Notes: a model not told the origin generated them from the sequence alone. Positions 9,340-18,335 are shown, counted from the first letter of the stretch. The stretch: DNA of 64,000 nt from an uncultured Oleiphilus sp. (GCA_913020045.1 CAJWBE010000012.1:1-64000), one strand, 5' to 3'. Translations and numbers: made by a program.

Positions 9340-10686
9340 ATGTCTTCGACTGACGAAAACAAACTCGCCAATAGACCAGAGCAGAATATAAGCACGCCTG
9401 AGAAAACCTTGACCGACAATCCCTATGACAATAAGCGATACAGAAATTATGTATTGTTCATGTTGACCATCGCTTATGCCTTTAATTTTATTGACCGGCA
9501 GATACTGGTGATATTGCAGGAGTCTATCAAGCAAGAGTTGCTGCTGAGTGACTCCCAGCTAGGTTTACTGACCGGTATTGCCTTCGCTTTTTTCTACGTG
9601 ATGATGGGAATACCGGTTGCTCGACTCGCCGACAAATGGGTCCGTCGAAATATTATGAGCATTGCGATTAGTACTTGGAGCTTCTTCACCGTGATTAGTG
9701 GTTTCGCTCAGAACTTCGCTCATCTTTTAATAGCGAGAGTGGGTGTAGGTGTTGGTGAATCGGGCTGCAGTCCACCGGCGCACTCAATGATCTCTGATAT
9801 GTATCCAGCAGAAAAACGCGGCATGGCATTATCAACCTATTCTCTCGGCATCAATATTGGTGTGCTATTTGGCTTTTTGCTCGGTGGCTGGATTAATGAA
9901 TTTTTCGGCTGGCGTGTAGCGTTTGTCGTGGTAGGCATTCCCGGTATTTTGATCGGGATATTGATCCAATTCACGATAAAAGAACCGATCAGGGGTGCCC
10001 GAGACGCCATTGAGAAAGTGGAGGATGCGGTTTCGTTTAAGGAGTCAATTTCGGTACTGTGGAGCAAGAAGTCTTTTCGCCATATTTCTTTTGGTGCCTC
10101 GTCTTTGGCCTTGGTCGCCTATGGAGGCGCAATTTGGTTTGCGCCCTATATGCTTCGAAACTTTGATATTCAAACAGGCGAACTCGGTACATGGTTGGCC
10201 TTGATTAGTGGGATTCTTGGCGGCGCAGGTACGCTGTATGGTGGATACTTGGCTGACAAAAAGGGAGGGGAAGACAAACGCTGGTATATCTGGATTCCAG
10301 CCATCTCCGCCGCCATTGCTGTACCGTTTTTATTCTTGGTTTATTTGCTCGATGAGCTATACGTAGTGCTATGCTTTTTCGCGATTCCAGCCGCAATGGC
10401 GACCGTTTATATGGGGCCGAGTTTGGCCATGGTTCAGGGGCTCGTAAATGTTCGCATGCGCGCACTGGCCTCCGCGATTCTATTCTTCGCGATCAACATT
10501 CTGGGCCTTGGTTTAGGGCCTGTTCTGGTTGGAATTATCAGTGACGTGATCACTCCTGACTTCGGAACGCGCTCAGTCGGTTATGCGGTGTTGGGTGTAT
10601 CAGTCGTGTTTAGCATGATCGCGATCTGGCAGTTTCTTGCTGCCGGTAAATACATTAATGACGAAATGGAAAGCGCTAAAGGTTAG
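9340..10686 (+). CDS. MFS transporter, spinster-like
   Basis: The 448-residue protein has about twelve predicted helices. The N-terminal third is characteristic: AYAFNFIDRQIL in helix 1, PVARLADKWVRR in the loop 2-3 MFS signature, and GVGESGCSPPAHSMISDM in helices 4-5, as in the spinster (Spns)-like branch. Bacterial members lie beside catabolic or lipid genes and carry mostly unidentified organic anions. The gene stands alone between the divergent ABC operon and a bidirectional terminator. No clear Shine-Dalgarno precedes the ATG, so the start is likely but not proven. Confidence 0.85.
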   Translation: MSSTDENKLANRPEQNISTPEKTLTDNPYDNKRYRNYVLFMLTIAYAFNFIDRQILVILQESIKQELLLSDSQLGLLTGIAFAFFYVMMGIPVARLADKWVRRNIMSIAISTWSFFTVISGFAQNFAHLLIARVGVGVGESGCSPPAHSMISDMYPAEKRGMALSTYSLGINIGVLFGFLLGGWINEFFGWRVAFVVVGIPGILIGILIQFTIKEPIRGARDAIEKVEDAVSFKESISVLWSKKSFRHISFGASSLALVAYGGAIWFAPYMLRNFDIQTGELGTWLALISGILGGAGTLYGGYLADKKGGEDKRWYIWIPAISAAIAVPFLFLVYLLDELYVVLCFFAIPAAMATVYMGPSLAMVQGLVNVRMRALASAILFFAINILGLGLGPVLVGIISDVITPDFGTRSVGYAVLGVSVVFSMIAIWQFLAAGKYINDEMESAKG

Positions 10687-10947
10687 TCAAACCTGACCCG
10701 ACTCAAAGCGACGGTTGGATAATCTGGTATTCGCTGAATGGGGGGTAGAGAACCTCTTCTATCATATATTCGAAGAAAGATGTTTGCGCACAAAATTGAA
10801 ATATTGCCTAGGTGATTGAATTTTGCGCTTCGACTTTGTGTATCAGAACGAGTTTGGGAAGCCGCTTGATAGGCGAAGTCTAAGAGTTAACTGGTCGTAA
10901 AATAAGTGAGACGCTGCACGGCGTTACGAGGCTTTTTTGATAGACAA

Positions 10948-10983
10948 AAAAAGACTAATTAGATTGCGCTAATTAGTCTTTTT
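10948..10983. terminator. Bidirectional intrinsic terminator
   Basis: AAAAAGACTAATTAG (10948-10962) and CTAATTAGTCTTTTT (10969-10983) form a perfect 15-bp stem with a six-base loop. The A run on the left and the T run on the right let it work in both directions. It lies 260 bases after the MFS gene and 225 bases beyond the hipA stop. Between 10687 and 10947 I see nothing else. Confidence 0.75.
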
Positions 10984-10987
10984 AATT

Positions 10988-11012
10988 TGGTAGCGGGGGC
11001 TCGGGTTTTGAG
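10988..11012 (-). other. tRNA 3'-end-like fragment, possible attachment-site remnant
   Basis: On the minus strand this reads CAAAACCCGAGCCCCCGCTACCA, which looks like the end of a tRNA gene (acceptor arm plus CCA), and the intrinsic terminator at 10948-10983 follows directly, as it would after a tRNA. No T-stem partner, anticodon arm or D-arm can be found upstream, so this is not a tRNA gene. It could be a 3' fragment left by an integrated element. This is a weak call. Confidence 0.3.
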
Positions 11013-11106
11013 GACGATTTTTTTGAAGGATTTAAAAGGACATAAATCTACAAACATAAAGTCTTAGCAAGACTAAATGTCTGTTTTAATAAACCTCATA
11101 ATTTTC

Positions 11107-11174
11107 AAAGTGTGACATTTTATGTTTGGACCGAGAAGCGAGCTAAACCGCTAGCGATCATATTGTCACACTTT
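11107..11174 (-). repeat. 11-bp inverted repeat downstream of hipA
   Basis: AAAGTGTGACA (11107-11117) and TGTCACACTTT (11164-11174) are perfect inverted copies 46 bases apart, ending about 33 bases beyond the hipA stop. The enclosed sequence contains shorter internal complementarity (GCTA/TAGC). It could be a transcript-end structure or the end of an old mobile element. Confidence 0.45.
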
Positions 11175-11207
11175 TATTTCTAGCAAAATCTGCAAGTTCA
11201 GTGATTA

Positions 11208-12410
11208 CTAGCCGTTCTTTGAGCCAAAATCATACTTTCGACGCTTGTCATGTCGATACGCTTTCGCAGTGTTATCAAACGCACATGCATGGCTAACAGA
11301 TTTTTCAATGGACGTTCTTAAGCCTTCCATCAGCTTAACCTCATCAGATACTTGCAGATAGTCCAGAATAGATTGTCCTATTTCGTCAATGATCTGATCC
11401 GGTTTTTTAACGCCAAAAGTCCGGCCCAGTTTTATAAGCGCTGACCGGTTGGGAAACGACTTTGCGCCACCAAGCTTCAAGGCCATATTGTTATCAATGT
11501 GTTTGTATATAGGGGTATGCGTAATATCGTAGGGTGGCGTCAATTGAATGCTGGTTCGCCCTTCATCGTATTGCAACGCAAAATTTTTCAAGTGCGCATC
11601 GCCATTACCGATCAGCACACTAAACAAAACATAACGATAAGCTCGAGCCACCTCTTCTGACGAGCTCGTAAAAAGCTCAACCACTTTTAAAACATGCTCA
11701 TACGTACCGTGATACTTTTCCTTTCCCGTCAGCGTCGAAAAATCCTCAACACCCAAATGACCGTCGCTTGAAGTATCGAAGCGCGCAATCACGAAAGAAT
11801 TGCGATCATCGGACAACCAAAAGTCTGGCGGATTAAGCCCTGCTGCTCTCGCTGCAGACATACACACAAATTCATTGACGGTAAGATCCGGAAACTCATC
11901 ATCAAAGGTCTTCACGATAAGATCTTGCTGGTTCACCGAAAGCCTTACATTATTGAGCAATACCTTCGGCTGAACGCCAGACGCGAAACCGCCTAAGTAG
12001 AATTTGTTCAGTAACTGAGGAAAAATCGGCTCTTTGTCATGCCAGGTGAGTATCTCATCGAGACTCAACTGCTCAACCTGTTGCTCGGGAATCTCAGATA
12101 CATAAGACAAATGCCCAACACCTTTGCCCTGCTGTAATGCCAGCAAATAGAGGTCGTTAACCTTTGCATGTCGTTCCAGTTTCTCACTGATATATCGCCG
12201 TACGTAACCCTCCGGCAAATTCTGTGCAAACACTGGGTGAATGGCACCAGAGTTAAACGGCTCCGCGCGAACATTCATGGTCAAAGAAACCGGCGCGGCG
12301 GGCTCACCATATTCAAACTGGTAATGGGAGGGCTGGGATAACTCACCACTAGGTTTACCAAAAGAGGATACGGAAACTTTTCTTATTTTCTCAGGTAAAT
12401 TAGTCATCAT
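11208..12410 (-). CDS. hipA: HipA-type serine/threonine kinase toxin
   Basis: The 400-residue protein has the HipA layout: an N-terminal subdomain (EYGEPAAPVSLTM, then FAQNLPEGYVRR), a G/P-rich loop region (GGFASGVQPKVLL) and the kinase core with GNGDAHLKNF (about 264-273) and PPYDITHT as the catalytic and metal-binding motifs. HipA kinases phosphorylate targets such as glutamyl-tRNA synthetase and slow growth; the target of this one is unknown. The gene overlaps the end of the antitoxin gene by about 11 bases, the usual hipBA order. Two adjacent ATGs (12410, 12407) could start it. It is somewhat shorter than E. coli HipA (440). Confidence 0.92.
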   Translation of the reverse strand: MMTNLPEKIRKVSVSSFGKPSGELSQPSHYQFEYGEPAAPVSLTMNVRAEPFNSGAIHPVFAQNLPEGYVRRYISEKLERHAKVNDLYLLALQQGKGVGHLSYVSEIPEQQVEQLSLDEILTWHDKEPIFPQLLNKFYLGGFASGVQPKVLLNNVRLSVNQQDLIVKTFDDEFPDLTVNEFVCMSAARAAGLNPPDFWLSDDRNSFVIARFDTSSDGHLGVEDFSTLTGKEKYHGTYEHVLKVVELFTSSSEEVARAYRYVLFSVLIGNGDAHLKNFALQYDEGRTSIQLTPPYDITHTPIYKHIDNNMALKLGGAKSFPNRSALIKLGRTFGVKKPDQIIDEIGQSILDYLQVSDEVKLMEGLRTSIEKSVSHACAFDNTAKAYRHDKRRKYDFGSKNG

Positions 12411-12663
12411 CGTCCTTGAATATATCGTCTAGCGACTCAAGCTGAGGCAGATCAAAGCCCATTCGTTGTGGAATGAGGTCAACCCGCGTAAGCGTTAGAT
12501 AGCGATCAAGCGTTGAAATTGCACCCAAGAATTTCCCATTCTCGATCTCCGATACAACGGCACGCTTGATACCTGCTTTTGCAGCAACGTCCGCCTGCGT
12601 CCATCCATTCTCCTTACGCACATTACGTAATGCCTTACCAAGAACAATACGCCAGGAATCCAT
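12400..12663 (-). CDS. hipB: HipB-type antitoxin, HTH-XRE
   Basis: I start this at the ATG at 12663 (MDSWRIVLGKALRNVRKENG) because GGAGAG sits 5 bases upstream; a longer frame exists but lacks a binding site. The 87-residue product is a single XRE-type helix-turn-helix (RKENGWTQADVAAKAGIKRAVVSEIENG split over about 15-42), followed by an acidic tail ending DDDD. HipB binds HipA, neutralises it and represses the operon. Inverted repeats built from TACCAATA/TATTGGTA lie just upstream and are the likely operators. Confidence 0.88.
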   Translation of the reverse strand: MDSWRIVLGKALRNVRKENGWTQADVAAKAGIKRAVVSEIENGKFLGAISTLDRYLTLTRVDLIPQRMGFDLPQLESLDDIFKDDDD

Positions 12664-12680
12664 ATCAACTCTCCAAAATG

Positions 12681-12733
12681 TACCAATATTCATACATAAT
12701 ATTGGATTAGACCAATTTGTCCATTTATTGGTA
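12681..12733 (-). promoter_or_regulatory. hipBA operator repeats
   Basis: Directly upstream of hipB are two nested palindromes. CCAATATT (12683-12690) pairs with AATATTGG (12698-12705). TACCAATA (12681-12688) and TATTGGTA (12726-12733) form a wider inverted pair, with another ACCAAT at 12711. The spacing and half-site repetition are as expected for cooperative HipB binding and autorepression. Confidence 0.6.
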
Positions 12734-13288
12734 CGCCTAATCCATGCAGATCGACATATTGGCAGTATTAGACGACAACACAACGGTTTCCGTTGATACT
12801 CAAGATAAGAAGCCTATGTGTTAATTTGTATTCGTTTTTGATCCGGTGTTTGCATCAAAATCTGCACCATTGGGGTTACGTTAAGAACCTGAAGTTAAAT
12901 AAAAAATCGCCAATAAAAGGGTCAAATTTAGACGCAAAGAATTGCCAAAATTGGCTCAATTTTCACTGCAAATCAACACATAGTAAACATATCGCGCTCG
13001 CTGAGCGCGTAAATAGCGAACTCAATGAGGTGCGACGTCGTGGGGAGCTGCGCGCCATAAAAGCATCGGTGATCGCGACACTATTGCTCGAAGACTAAAC
13101 GTACTTAGATTCCCGCATAAATTAAAGTGTTAGTAGTCGAAAGATTGAAAGTGCCGTAATGACAAAGCGATAAAACCGTGCCCAGTTATAGTTGACTACT
13201 AGAGTTATTGTTAACCTTTTAGTTGTCACCGTTAGCACCTTATGTGGAGGGGTTTGGTGAGCTTGTTGTGAACGAAGGCTAGGCTCAT
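12734..13288. other. Gap without a recognised gene
   Basis: A frame of 101 codons exists on the plus strand (12793-13098), but its sequence has no recognisable domain, no clear ribosome site and an odd composition. I do not call it. A 7-bp hairpin (CGCGCTC-GCT-GAGCGCG, 12993-13009) lies inside. The stretch may be degraded accessory DNA beside the toxin-antitoxin pair. Confidence 0.4.
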
Positions 13289-13915
13289 TTAGGCCTTAAT
13301 AACAAAATTATCGTAGTCCACGCGAACCTTTTTTAACGATGCAGTTTTGTCGTTTTGGCTTCGATAACCAAGCGCTACTATCGAAGAGCTAGTTAGGCCT
13401 TTCGAGGCAAGACCCAGTTGCTGATCGAAAGCCGCATTATCAAAGCCAGTCATGGGGCAGCTGTCAATCTTCATTAGGGCGGCCGCCGACAATAATGTAC
13501 CCAGTGCAATATAGGCTTGCTGGTGGGCCCATTCCTGTTTTTGCGCATCTGTTTTCGACGCGATCGCTTGCTTCATATGGGAGGCATAATCGGAGATCAC
13601 TTCGAATGGTACTTTCCGTTTTTCCATCAGGTTTTGAATGTAACTATCTACTGTGTGGTCTCCTATGTGGGTCTGAGCCGCGAGCACGATGAGGTGTGAA
13701 CTATCCAGAACTTTTTGTTGGCCAAAAGAACAGGGTAAAAGTTGCCTTCTAGTTTCTTGAGACTCTACTAAAATGAGTTTGTATGGCTGCAGTCCATAGG
13801 ACGATGCACTTTTACGTGTTGCTTCGATAAGGTCTTCTACCAGCTTTCCCGGCAATCTTTTTGTTGAAAACTCTCTTACTGCATAACGCCAATTTAGTGC
13901 TTCTTGAATAGTCAT
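13289..13915 (-). CDS. Nitroreductase-family NAD(P)H oxidoreductase
   Basis: This 208-residue protein fits the FMN-dependent nitroreductase family. It has the N-terminal RYAVREFSTKRLP segment (about 10-22) that binds the FMN phosphate, SASSYGLQPYKLILVES, and a C-terminal GYRSQNDK tail. The family reduces nitro groups, quinones or enones with NAD(P)H in the cytoplasm. GGAG lies 8 bases before the ATG. It follows the cyclase-family gene by 49 bases on the same strand, so the two probably share a transcript controlled by the nearby LysR regulator. The real substrate is unknown. Confidence 0.88.
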   Translation of the reverse strand: MTIQEALNWRYAVREFSTKRLPGKLVEDLIEATRKSASSYGLQPYKLILVESQETRRQLLPCSFGQQKVLDSSHLIVLAAQTHIGDHTVDSYIQNLMEKRKVPFEVISDYASHMKQAIASKTDAQKQEWAHQQAYIALGTLLSAAALMKIDSCPMTGFDNAAFDQQLGLASKGLTSSSIVALGYRSQNDKTASLKKVRVDYDNFVIKA

Positions 13916-13964
13916 AATATATTCTCCGTTGAATATGGGTGCATTGATTTTTAGAGCTTTGTTG

Positions 13965-14984
13965 CTAGTGCCTATAAGGGATGGCTATAGGACGAATAGG
14001 GGCGGCATCTCCGCCGCGAATTTTCAGAGGCATAGCCATAAAAGCGAATTGATAAATTTGGTCCTTGGCCAGCTCTTCTAGGTCCAGAAGTTCCATGATG
14101 GTGATACCCTGCTGGGCCAGCAAATAGGTGTGTACTGGCACGTAGTTATCTGAGGTTTCCGAGGGAAATGCCTCGAAGCTCAAATTGTCAGTCCCAAGGC
14201 TCATGGCCTGATATTTCTCCGCCAATAAGCGTGCGGCTCCCATGCCTAAACCTGGCGCATTGTCCATGTACTTGTGGGCATCATGGTAGTGCTTCATGCG
14301 TCCGGTTCGGATCAGAACAACGTCTCCCGGCGTTAACTCGGTCTGTTGAAATGACAAGGTAGTTTTGATGTCTTTCGGCGTAATCCGGTAACCGGGGGAA
14401 AGTTCTTGCAAGCCCTTTGCAGCCGGAATATCAAGCAATACTCCTCTTGCAATAATGGGCGGTACTTTTTCGATTCCTGCCTTTTTCCAACCTCTATCGC
14501 CCAAATATTGCTCAGCCGAAAAGTGATTCCAGATTTTTCCATTCAAGCCAAAATGATTGAGGGCATCAATATGGGTGCCCATGTGCGCGTACATGGAAAA
14601 GGCCGATCCGGTATAACTCACATGGGTATTCATTTCTCGGCCAAGCGACAAGGGATCATCTATGGCAGTGCCCTTGGGTGTATGAGTCATCCACATCTGA
14701 AACCGTGGGTCGCCGGCGGCTTGCCAGCTAGGCATACCGATATAGTATTCAACACTCAGGTCGTAAACCTGGCTGGGGTTGAGGTTTTCCAGTGCGGAGC
14801 GCCTTGACTCTGGAGTGACAAGGTTTAAACGGCCTATTTCGTCGTCTTTACCCCAAGGGCTACTGCCCACGTCGGCTGCGTTGACCATGCCAGCAAATGA
14901 CAACGAAAAAATTATTATTGAGGGGGAGAGGGTTTTGCCGATACGATGAAATGCGTTCTCTTTTATCAGTTGTTTGAAGTTCAT
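13965..14984 (-). CDS. Secreted cyclase-family (kynurenine formamidase-like) metal hydrolase
   Basis: The 339-residue protein starts with a signal peptide (hydrophobic core SIIIFSLSFAGMVNA, cleavage near residue 36). The mature part holds the family metal motif HMGTHIDALNHF (about 134-145), preceded by the conserved Asn-Leu of GRLNLVTPE. This family (PF04199) includes kynurenine formamidase and related amidohydrolases using Mn or Zn. The exported, longer version acts in the periplasm on unknown substrates. GGAGG stands 6 bases before the ATG. A TTCCA-AAA-TGGAA palindrome lies about 85 bases upstream, which also occurs at the LysR-EamA intergenic region. Confidence 0.87.
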   Translation of the reverse strand: MNFKQLIKENAFHRIGKTLSPSIIIFSLSFAGMVNAADVGSSPWGKDDEIGRLNLVTPESRRSALENLNPSQVYDLSVEYYIGMPSWQAAGDPRFQMWMTHTPKGTAIDDPLSLGREMNTHVSYTGSAFSMYAHMGTHIDALNHFGLNGKIWNHFSAEQYLGDRGWKKAGIEKVPPIIARGVLLDIPAAKGLQELSPGYRITPKDIKTTLSFQQTELTPGDVVLIRTGRMKHYHDAHKYMDNAPGLGMGAARLLAEKYQAMSLGTDNLSFEAFPSETSDNYVPVHTYLLAQQGITIMELLDLEELAKDQIYQFAFMAMPLKIRGGDAAPIRPIAIPYRH

Positions 14985-15068
14985 AATGTGTTCCTCCGGT
15001 ATTAAGGGAAGTCACACTTTAAGAAAATATCATAGTGTCGATAAATGGCTTGGTTGGAATATTTTTAT

Positions 15069-15081
15069 TTCCAAAATGGAA
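15069..15081 (-). promoter_or_regulatory. LysR-type palindrome upstream of the cyclase gene
   Basis: TTCCAAAATGGAA is a 13-base palindrome with a three-base centre. A near-identical site (TTCCAAATTGGAA) lies between the LysR and EamA genes at 16034. It is therefore a good candidate binding site of the LysR protein encoded at 15116-16012. Confidence 0.55.
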
Positions 15082-15115
15082 TTAATTGTTTGTGCCGGGG
15101 ATCAGGTTGCTTATG

Positions 15116-16012
15116 TTATTCCCAATAGGGTTTGTCCCCGAGATGGGTGTCTAGGTGCTCGAGAAACAGTTTGACCTTGGTTGGCTGTTTTCTGCCAGGA
15201 GGTAGAATGGCAAAGATGGTATAGGGTTTAGAAGGAAAGCTTTCTAGCAATGGCTTCAGTCGGGTTTTCTCGATATCTTTCTGTACCAGAAAGCGCGGAA
15301 CAAGACCGACCCCCAGTCCCCGCAAAAGGCTGGTCCGGAGCGCTAAACTGCTATCGGCGCGATAATTTCCACGCACCCTAATTTCTTTATCTGCTAGTGC
15401 CCAGATATGGGGTTTGTCATGCAGAGAAAATAGCAGACAGTTATGCTTGCCAAGATCTTCCGGTGTATTTATTTCCCTTGCGTTTTCAAGATACGAAGGC
15501 GCTGCGCAAACAATACTTCGGGATTGTCTCAAGGGTTTTGCAATCAGGCTTGAATCCGTTAATTTACTGCGCACCCGAATCGCAATATCCACTCCCTGTT
15601 CAACCAGATCGACTAGGTGGTCATTTAGTTGAAGGTCTATTTCAATGTCTGGATAGCGCGCCAGAAAACTGTCGACGACATCGGTAATGTGCGTTAATCC
15701 AAACGACATTGGCGCATTGATTCTTAAACGCCCTCGCGCTTGAGTATGGAGGCCCCTGATTTGCATTTCTGCGTCTTCTAAGTCATCCAGCAGGTTCCGG
15801 GTGCGTTGCAAAAAAATAAGCCCTGAATCAGTTAAATGCATACGCCGCGTAGTGCGATGAATCAGGCGAGTGTTCAGGCTTTGTTCTAGGTAAGCGATGT
15901 GTTTACTGACCGTGGCCGCGGTGATGTTTAGGTCATCGGCCGCTTTGGTAAAGCTACCCAGCTCGGCAACTCGCCTGAATATTCTCATTGCATTAAGCTT
16001 GTCGGTCGCCAT
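15116..16012 (-). CDS. LysR-family transcriptional regulator
   Basis: The 298-residue protein has the N-terminal winged helix-turn-helix (LGSFTKAADDLNITAATVSKH split over about 15-38) and a periplasmic-binding-like effector domain starting around residue 90 (LRINAPMSFGLTHI), typical of the CrgA/DsdC-like branch. It is divergent from an EamA exporter (start 16152) and sits just upstream of the cyclase-nitroreductase pair. Identical palindromes occur in both control regions, so it probably governs both transcripts and its own. The inducer is unknown. Confidence 0.92.
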   Translation of the reverse strand: MATDKLNAMRIFRRVAELGSFTKAADDLNITAATVSKHIAYLEQSLNTRLIHRTTRRMHLTDSGLIFLQRTRNLLDDLEDAEMQIRGLHTQARGRLRINAPMSFGLTHITDVVDSFLARYPDIEIDLQLNDHLVDLVEQGVDIAIRVRSKLTDSSLIAKPLRQSRSIVCAAPSYLENAREINTPEDLGKHNCLLFSLHDKPHIWALADKEIRVRGNYRADSSLALRTSLLRGLGVGLVPRFLVQKDIEKTRLKPLLESFPSKPYTIFAILPPGRKQPTKVKLFLEHLDTHLGDKPYWE

Positions 16013-16033
16013 GTTTTGTCACGCCTAGATAGT

Positions 16034-16046
16034 TTCCAAATTGGAA
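16034..16046. promoter_or_regulatory. LysR-type palindrome between lysR and eamA
   Basis: TTCCAA-A-TTGGAA is a perfect inverted repeat in the 139-base divergent region, 22 bases before the lysR start. It matches the site at 15069-15081 except at one central base. Confidence 0.55.
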
Positions 16047-16151
16047 TGAGTCATATTCTACTACGGCTAATTAAAGATCAAATAAACAAGCGCAGAATAG
16101 TTCTCGTGGTTGATGTAGGCCACCTAAAACACAACTAGCGGGGAATGAGTT

Positions 16152-17087
16152 ATGCGTACTTCATTAATCGGGTCACCGTCTGAATCAACAAAAGGCCATG
16201 TCGTCGGCTTGTTGGTGGTTAATGGTTTTTTGATAGCAACGATGCTGGCGTTTGCAAAAGTTGCAACGTCGCAGGGTATTCCAGCTATCACTTATGCATT
16301 CTGGCAAGTGTTAATTGCCGGTACGATTCTTCTTCTTTTTTCGCTCAAAGATCAGGTTAAACCGAAGCGGCAGCTAATAGTGTACTTCACCGTGAGCGCG
16401 CTGACGGGGGTTGCGATACCCAATGCCATTGCCTTTATGATGGTGACTCGCGCTGGAGCAGGTTTTACCGGAATTATGTATGCTTTGCCTCCGATTTTTA
16501 CCTTCGCCCTTGCGACATTACTGGGCATTGAACGCTTTCTTTGGTTCAAAACTATCGGTTTATTCATTGCCTTGTTTGCTTGTATTTGGATTGTTCTCCA
16601 ACGGTATTCCGATAGCACGGAGGTGAGTATCTTGTGGTATGTGCTGGGTATGGTAATTCCAGTCATGCTTTCTATTGGGAACGTTTATCGGTCAATCGCT
16701 TGGCCGAAAGGCGTAAAGTCTACGCCCTTAGCTGCGGGGACCTTGCTAGTGGCTGCAATGTTATTGGGAGCGTACGCTTTCTCGTCAGGCTCCGCGCTTA
16801 TTTCGCCAGCATATCCCTCAAACATCGTGCTACTCTTTTTGGTGCAAGGTTTTCTTACAGCACTTACCTATCTTGTCTCTTTTGAGCTTCAACGACGTTC
16901 AAACCCTGTTTTCTATAGCCAGCTTGGAACTGTTGCAGCGATTTTTGGGTTATTGCTTGGCGTCTTTTGGTTTGGAGAAAACTATTCTGTCAGCATATGG
17001 GCAGGCGTATTGGTAGTGGTTGTTGGCTTGCGGATTGCAAACCGCTCAAATACGAGGGGTTTAGCTGTCACTACCAGAGCTTCTTAA
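16152..17087 (+). CDS. EamA/DMT-family transporter
   Basis: A 311-residue membrane protein with about ten helices and two EamA repeats (about 15-145 and 160-300). Characteristic features are RAGAGFTGIMYALPPIFTF at the end of the first half and FYSQLGTVAAIFGLLLGVFWFGE in the second. The drug/metabolite transporter superfamily exports amino acids, metabolites or drugs. GGGGAATGAG precedes the ATG. Its divergent position beside the LysR regulator suggests it exports the compound that this regulator senses. Confidence 0.87.
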   Translation: MRTSLIGSPSESTKGHVVGLLVVNGFLIATMLAFAKVATSQGIPAITYAFWQVLIAGTILLLFSLKDQVKPKRQLIVYFTVSALTGVAIPNAIAFMMVTRAGAGFTGIMYALPPIFTFALATLLGIERFLWFKTIGLFIALFACIWIVLQRYSDSTEVSILWYVLGMVIPVMLSIGNVYRSIAWPKGVKSTPLAAGTLLVAAMLLGAYAFSSGSALISPAYPSNIVLLFLVQGFLTALTYLVSFELQRRSNPVFYSQLGTVAAIFGLLLGVFWFGENYSVSIWAGVLVVVVGLRIANRSNTRGLAVTTRAS

Positions 17088-17221
17088 GCGGCCCATTGTC
17101 GCTTCCGTGTTTAATAATATGGCTATTGTTATTCATTTTTCACGTAAGCGTACTTTAGGATAGTGCCGACGCGTAACCCAAGAAAATGCCATAACTGATT
17201 ATTGATTACGTCGTTTATTTC

Positions 17222-17244
17222 AAAAAAAACAACGGTAAAACCGT
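17222..17244 (-). terminator. Probable intrinsic terminator of the sulfite reductase operon
   Basis: On the minus strand a small hairpin ACGGT-TTT-ACCGT (17232-17244) is followed, two bases on, by eight Ts (17222-17229). It lies about 185 bases past the EamA stop at 17430. The stem is short, so the call is tentative. The rest of 17088-17429 shows no gene. Confidence 0.5.
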
Positions 17245-17429
17245 ACCGAAAGTATTTAAGTGGAGTGAGTAATTTCCTGCTGGATGCGCGACGCTCAGAC
17301 TGAAGCGCGCGCATTCAAATCGACCTATCACGACTCGTAAATACTACTCGGGTGTGCAGCAGCTTGCTGTGCACATCAAAGGGCGGGATTATCCGGTTGA
17401 AGGCTTTGTTTTTTGAAACTTGAGATTTT

Positions 17430-18329
17430 TCAATTCGGATTCTTCGGAAGCGAAAAATACACTTCCCCGGCTGCAGCACTCAAGATAATAACAGCCCCGA
17501 TGGCCACGTTTACGGTAACAACTTCGCCCAACAAGTGATATGCAAGCAGGGATGCGACTACAGGCTGAACACAGCCAATTATCGCTACAGCTCTGGCACC
17601 AATATGGTTAATGGCCGACGCAATCATCGAGTGGGGCAGAGCAGTAAATATGCCGCCAAGAATCAGCCATAAGAGCCATTCATGTTCTGCACTATCAAAA
17701 GAAATTTGCGGGCTAGGTAAGAACAGATTCAGAACCATAATTAGTACACAAATAACGAGGGTTTGATAAAAGATGCTGATGTGCGGTGGATACGCAGCTA
17801 AATAGCGTTGCTGTAAAAGGTTGCGTCCGGCAAAGCACAAGGCTGAGATCAGCCCCAGCGTGATGCCCTGCAGATTATGTGCGGCATTGGCTGACCAGAG
17901 CTGTAGCATGATCACTATGCCGACCAAGGCCAGTGGTGCCATGATCCAGCTTGACTTAGGCGGACGCTGCGCCATAAAAATGGCTTGAATCACGAGTGTC
18001 ATCATTGGGTAGGTGTATAGCATTGTCATGCCCAAGGTGACCGAGCTGATATACATCGAGTAAAAAAAACATACCCAATGTATACCCAGCAAGGCACCCG
18101 CTATGCAGGATAGACCGTAGTCCCTCGAGTTTGAGAGGGTTAAAGGTTTGCGCCGTGCCCAGGTAATCAGGCCGATCAGAGCGGCTGCGATAAAGGAGCG
18201 GATAAGGGTGATGCTCAAGGTGTTTGTTTCGAGACCTTTTGCAAAATATCCGTTACCCGCTAAAAAACAAACCGCCAGCAGGGTAAGCACGACGCCTTTA
18301 TACTGAAAGTGCAGCTTTGTCGATGTCAC
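17430..18329 (-). CDS. EamA/DMT-family transporter in the sulfite/nitrite reductase operon
   Basis: The 299-residue protein has ten predicted helices in two EamA repeats (about 12-145 and 155-290). SVTLGMTMLYTYPMMTLVIQ and GGIFTALPHSMIASAI are typical helix-loop segments. It starts 6 bases after the CcoG stop and so belongs to the reductase-DUF934-CcoG operon. Exporters of this superfamily carry amino acids or other small metabolites. A role in moving a sulfur or nitrogen compound is suggested only by its position. Confidence 0.85.
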   Translation of the reverse strand: MTSTKLHFQYKGVVLTLLAVCFLAGNGYFAKGLETNTLSITLIRSFIAAALIGLITWARRKPLTLSNSRDYGLSCIAGALLGIHWVCFFYSMYISSVTLGMTMLYTYPMMTLVIQAIFMAQRPPKSSWIMAPLALVGIVIMLQLWSANAAHNLQGITLGLISALCFAGRNLLQQRYLAAYPPHISIFYQTLVICVLIMVLNLFLPSPQISFDSAEHEWLLWLILGGIFTALPHSMIASAINHIGARAVAIIGCVQPVVASLLAYHLLGEVVTVNVAIGAVIILSAAAGEVYFSLPKNPN

Positions 18330-18335
18330 CTAGTA

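Noticed and set aside
10988..11060. tRNA gene on the minus strand
   Set aside because: Only a 3'-end-like piece is present; T-arm pairing, anticodon and D-arm are absent.
12793..13098. 101-codon frame on the plus strand beside hipBA
   Set aside because: No recognised domain, no ribosome site and unusual composition; more likely a chance frame in accessory DNA.
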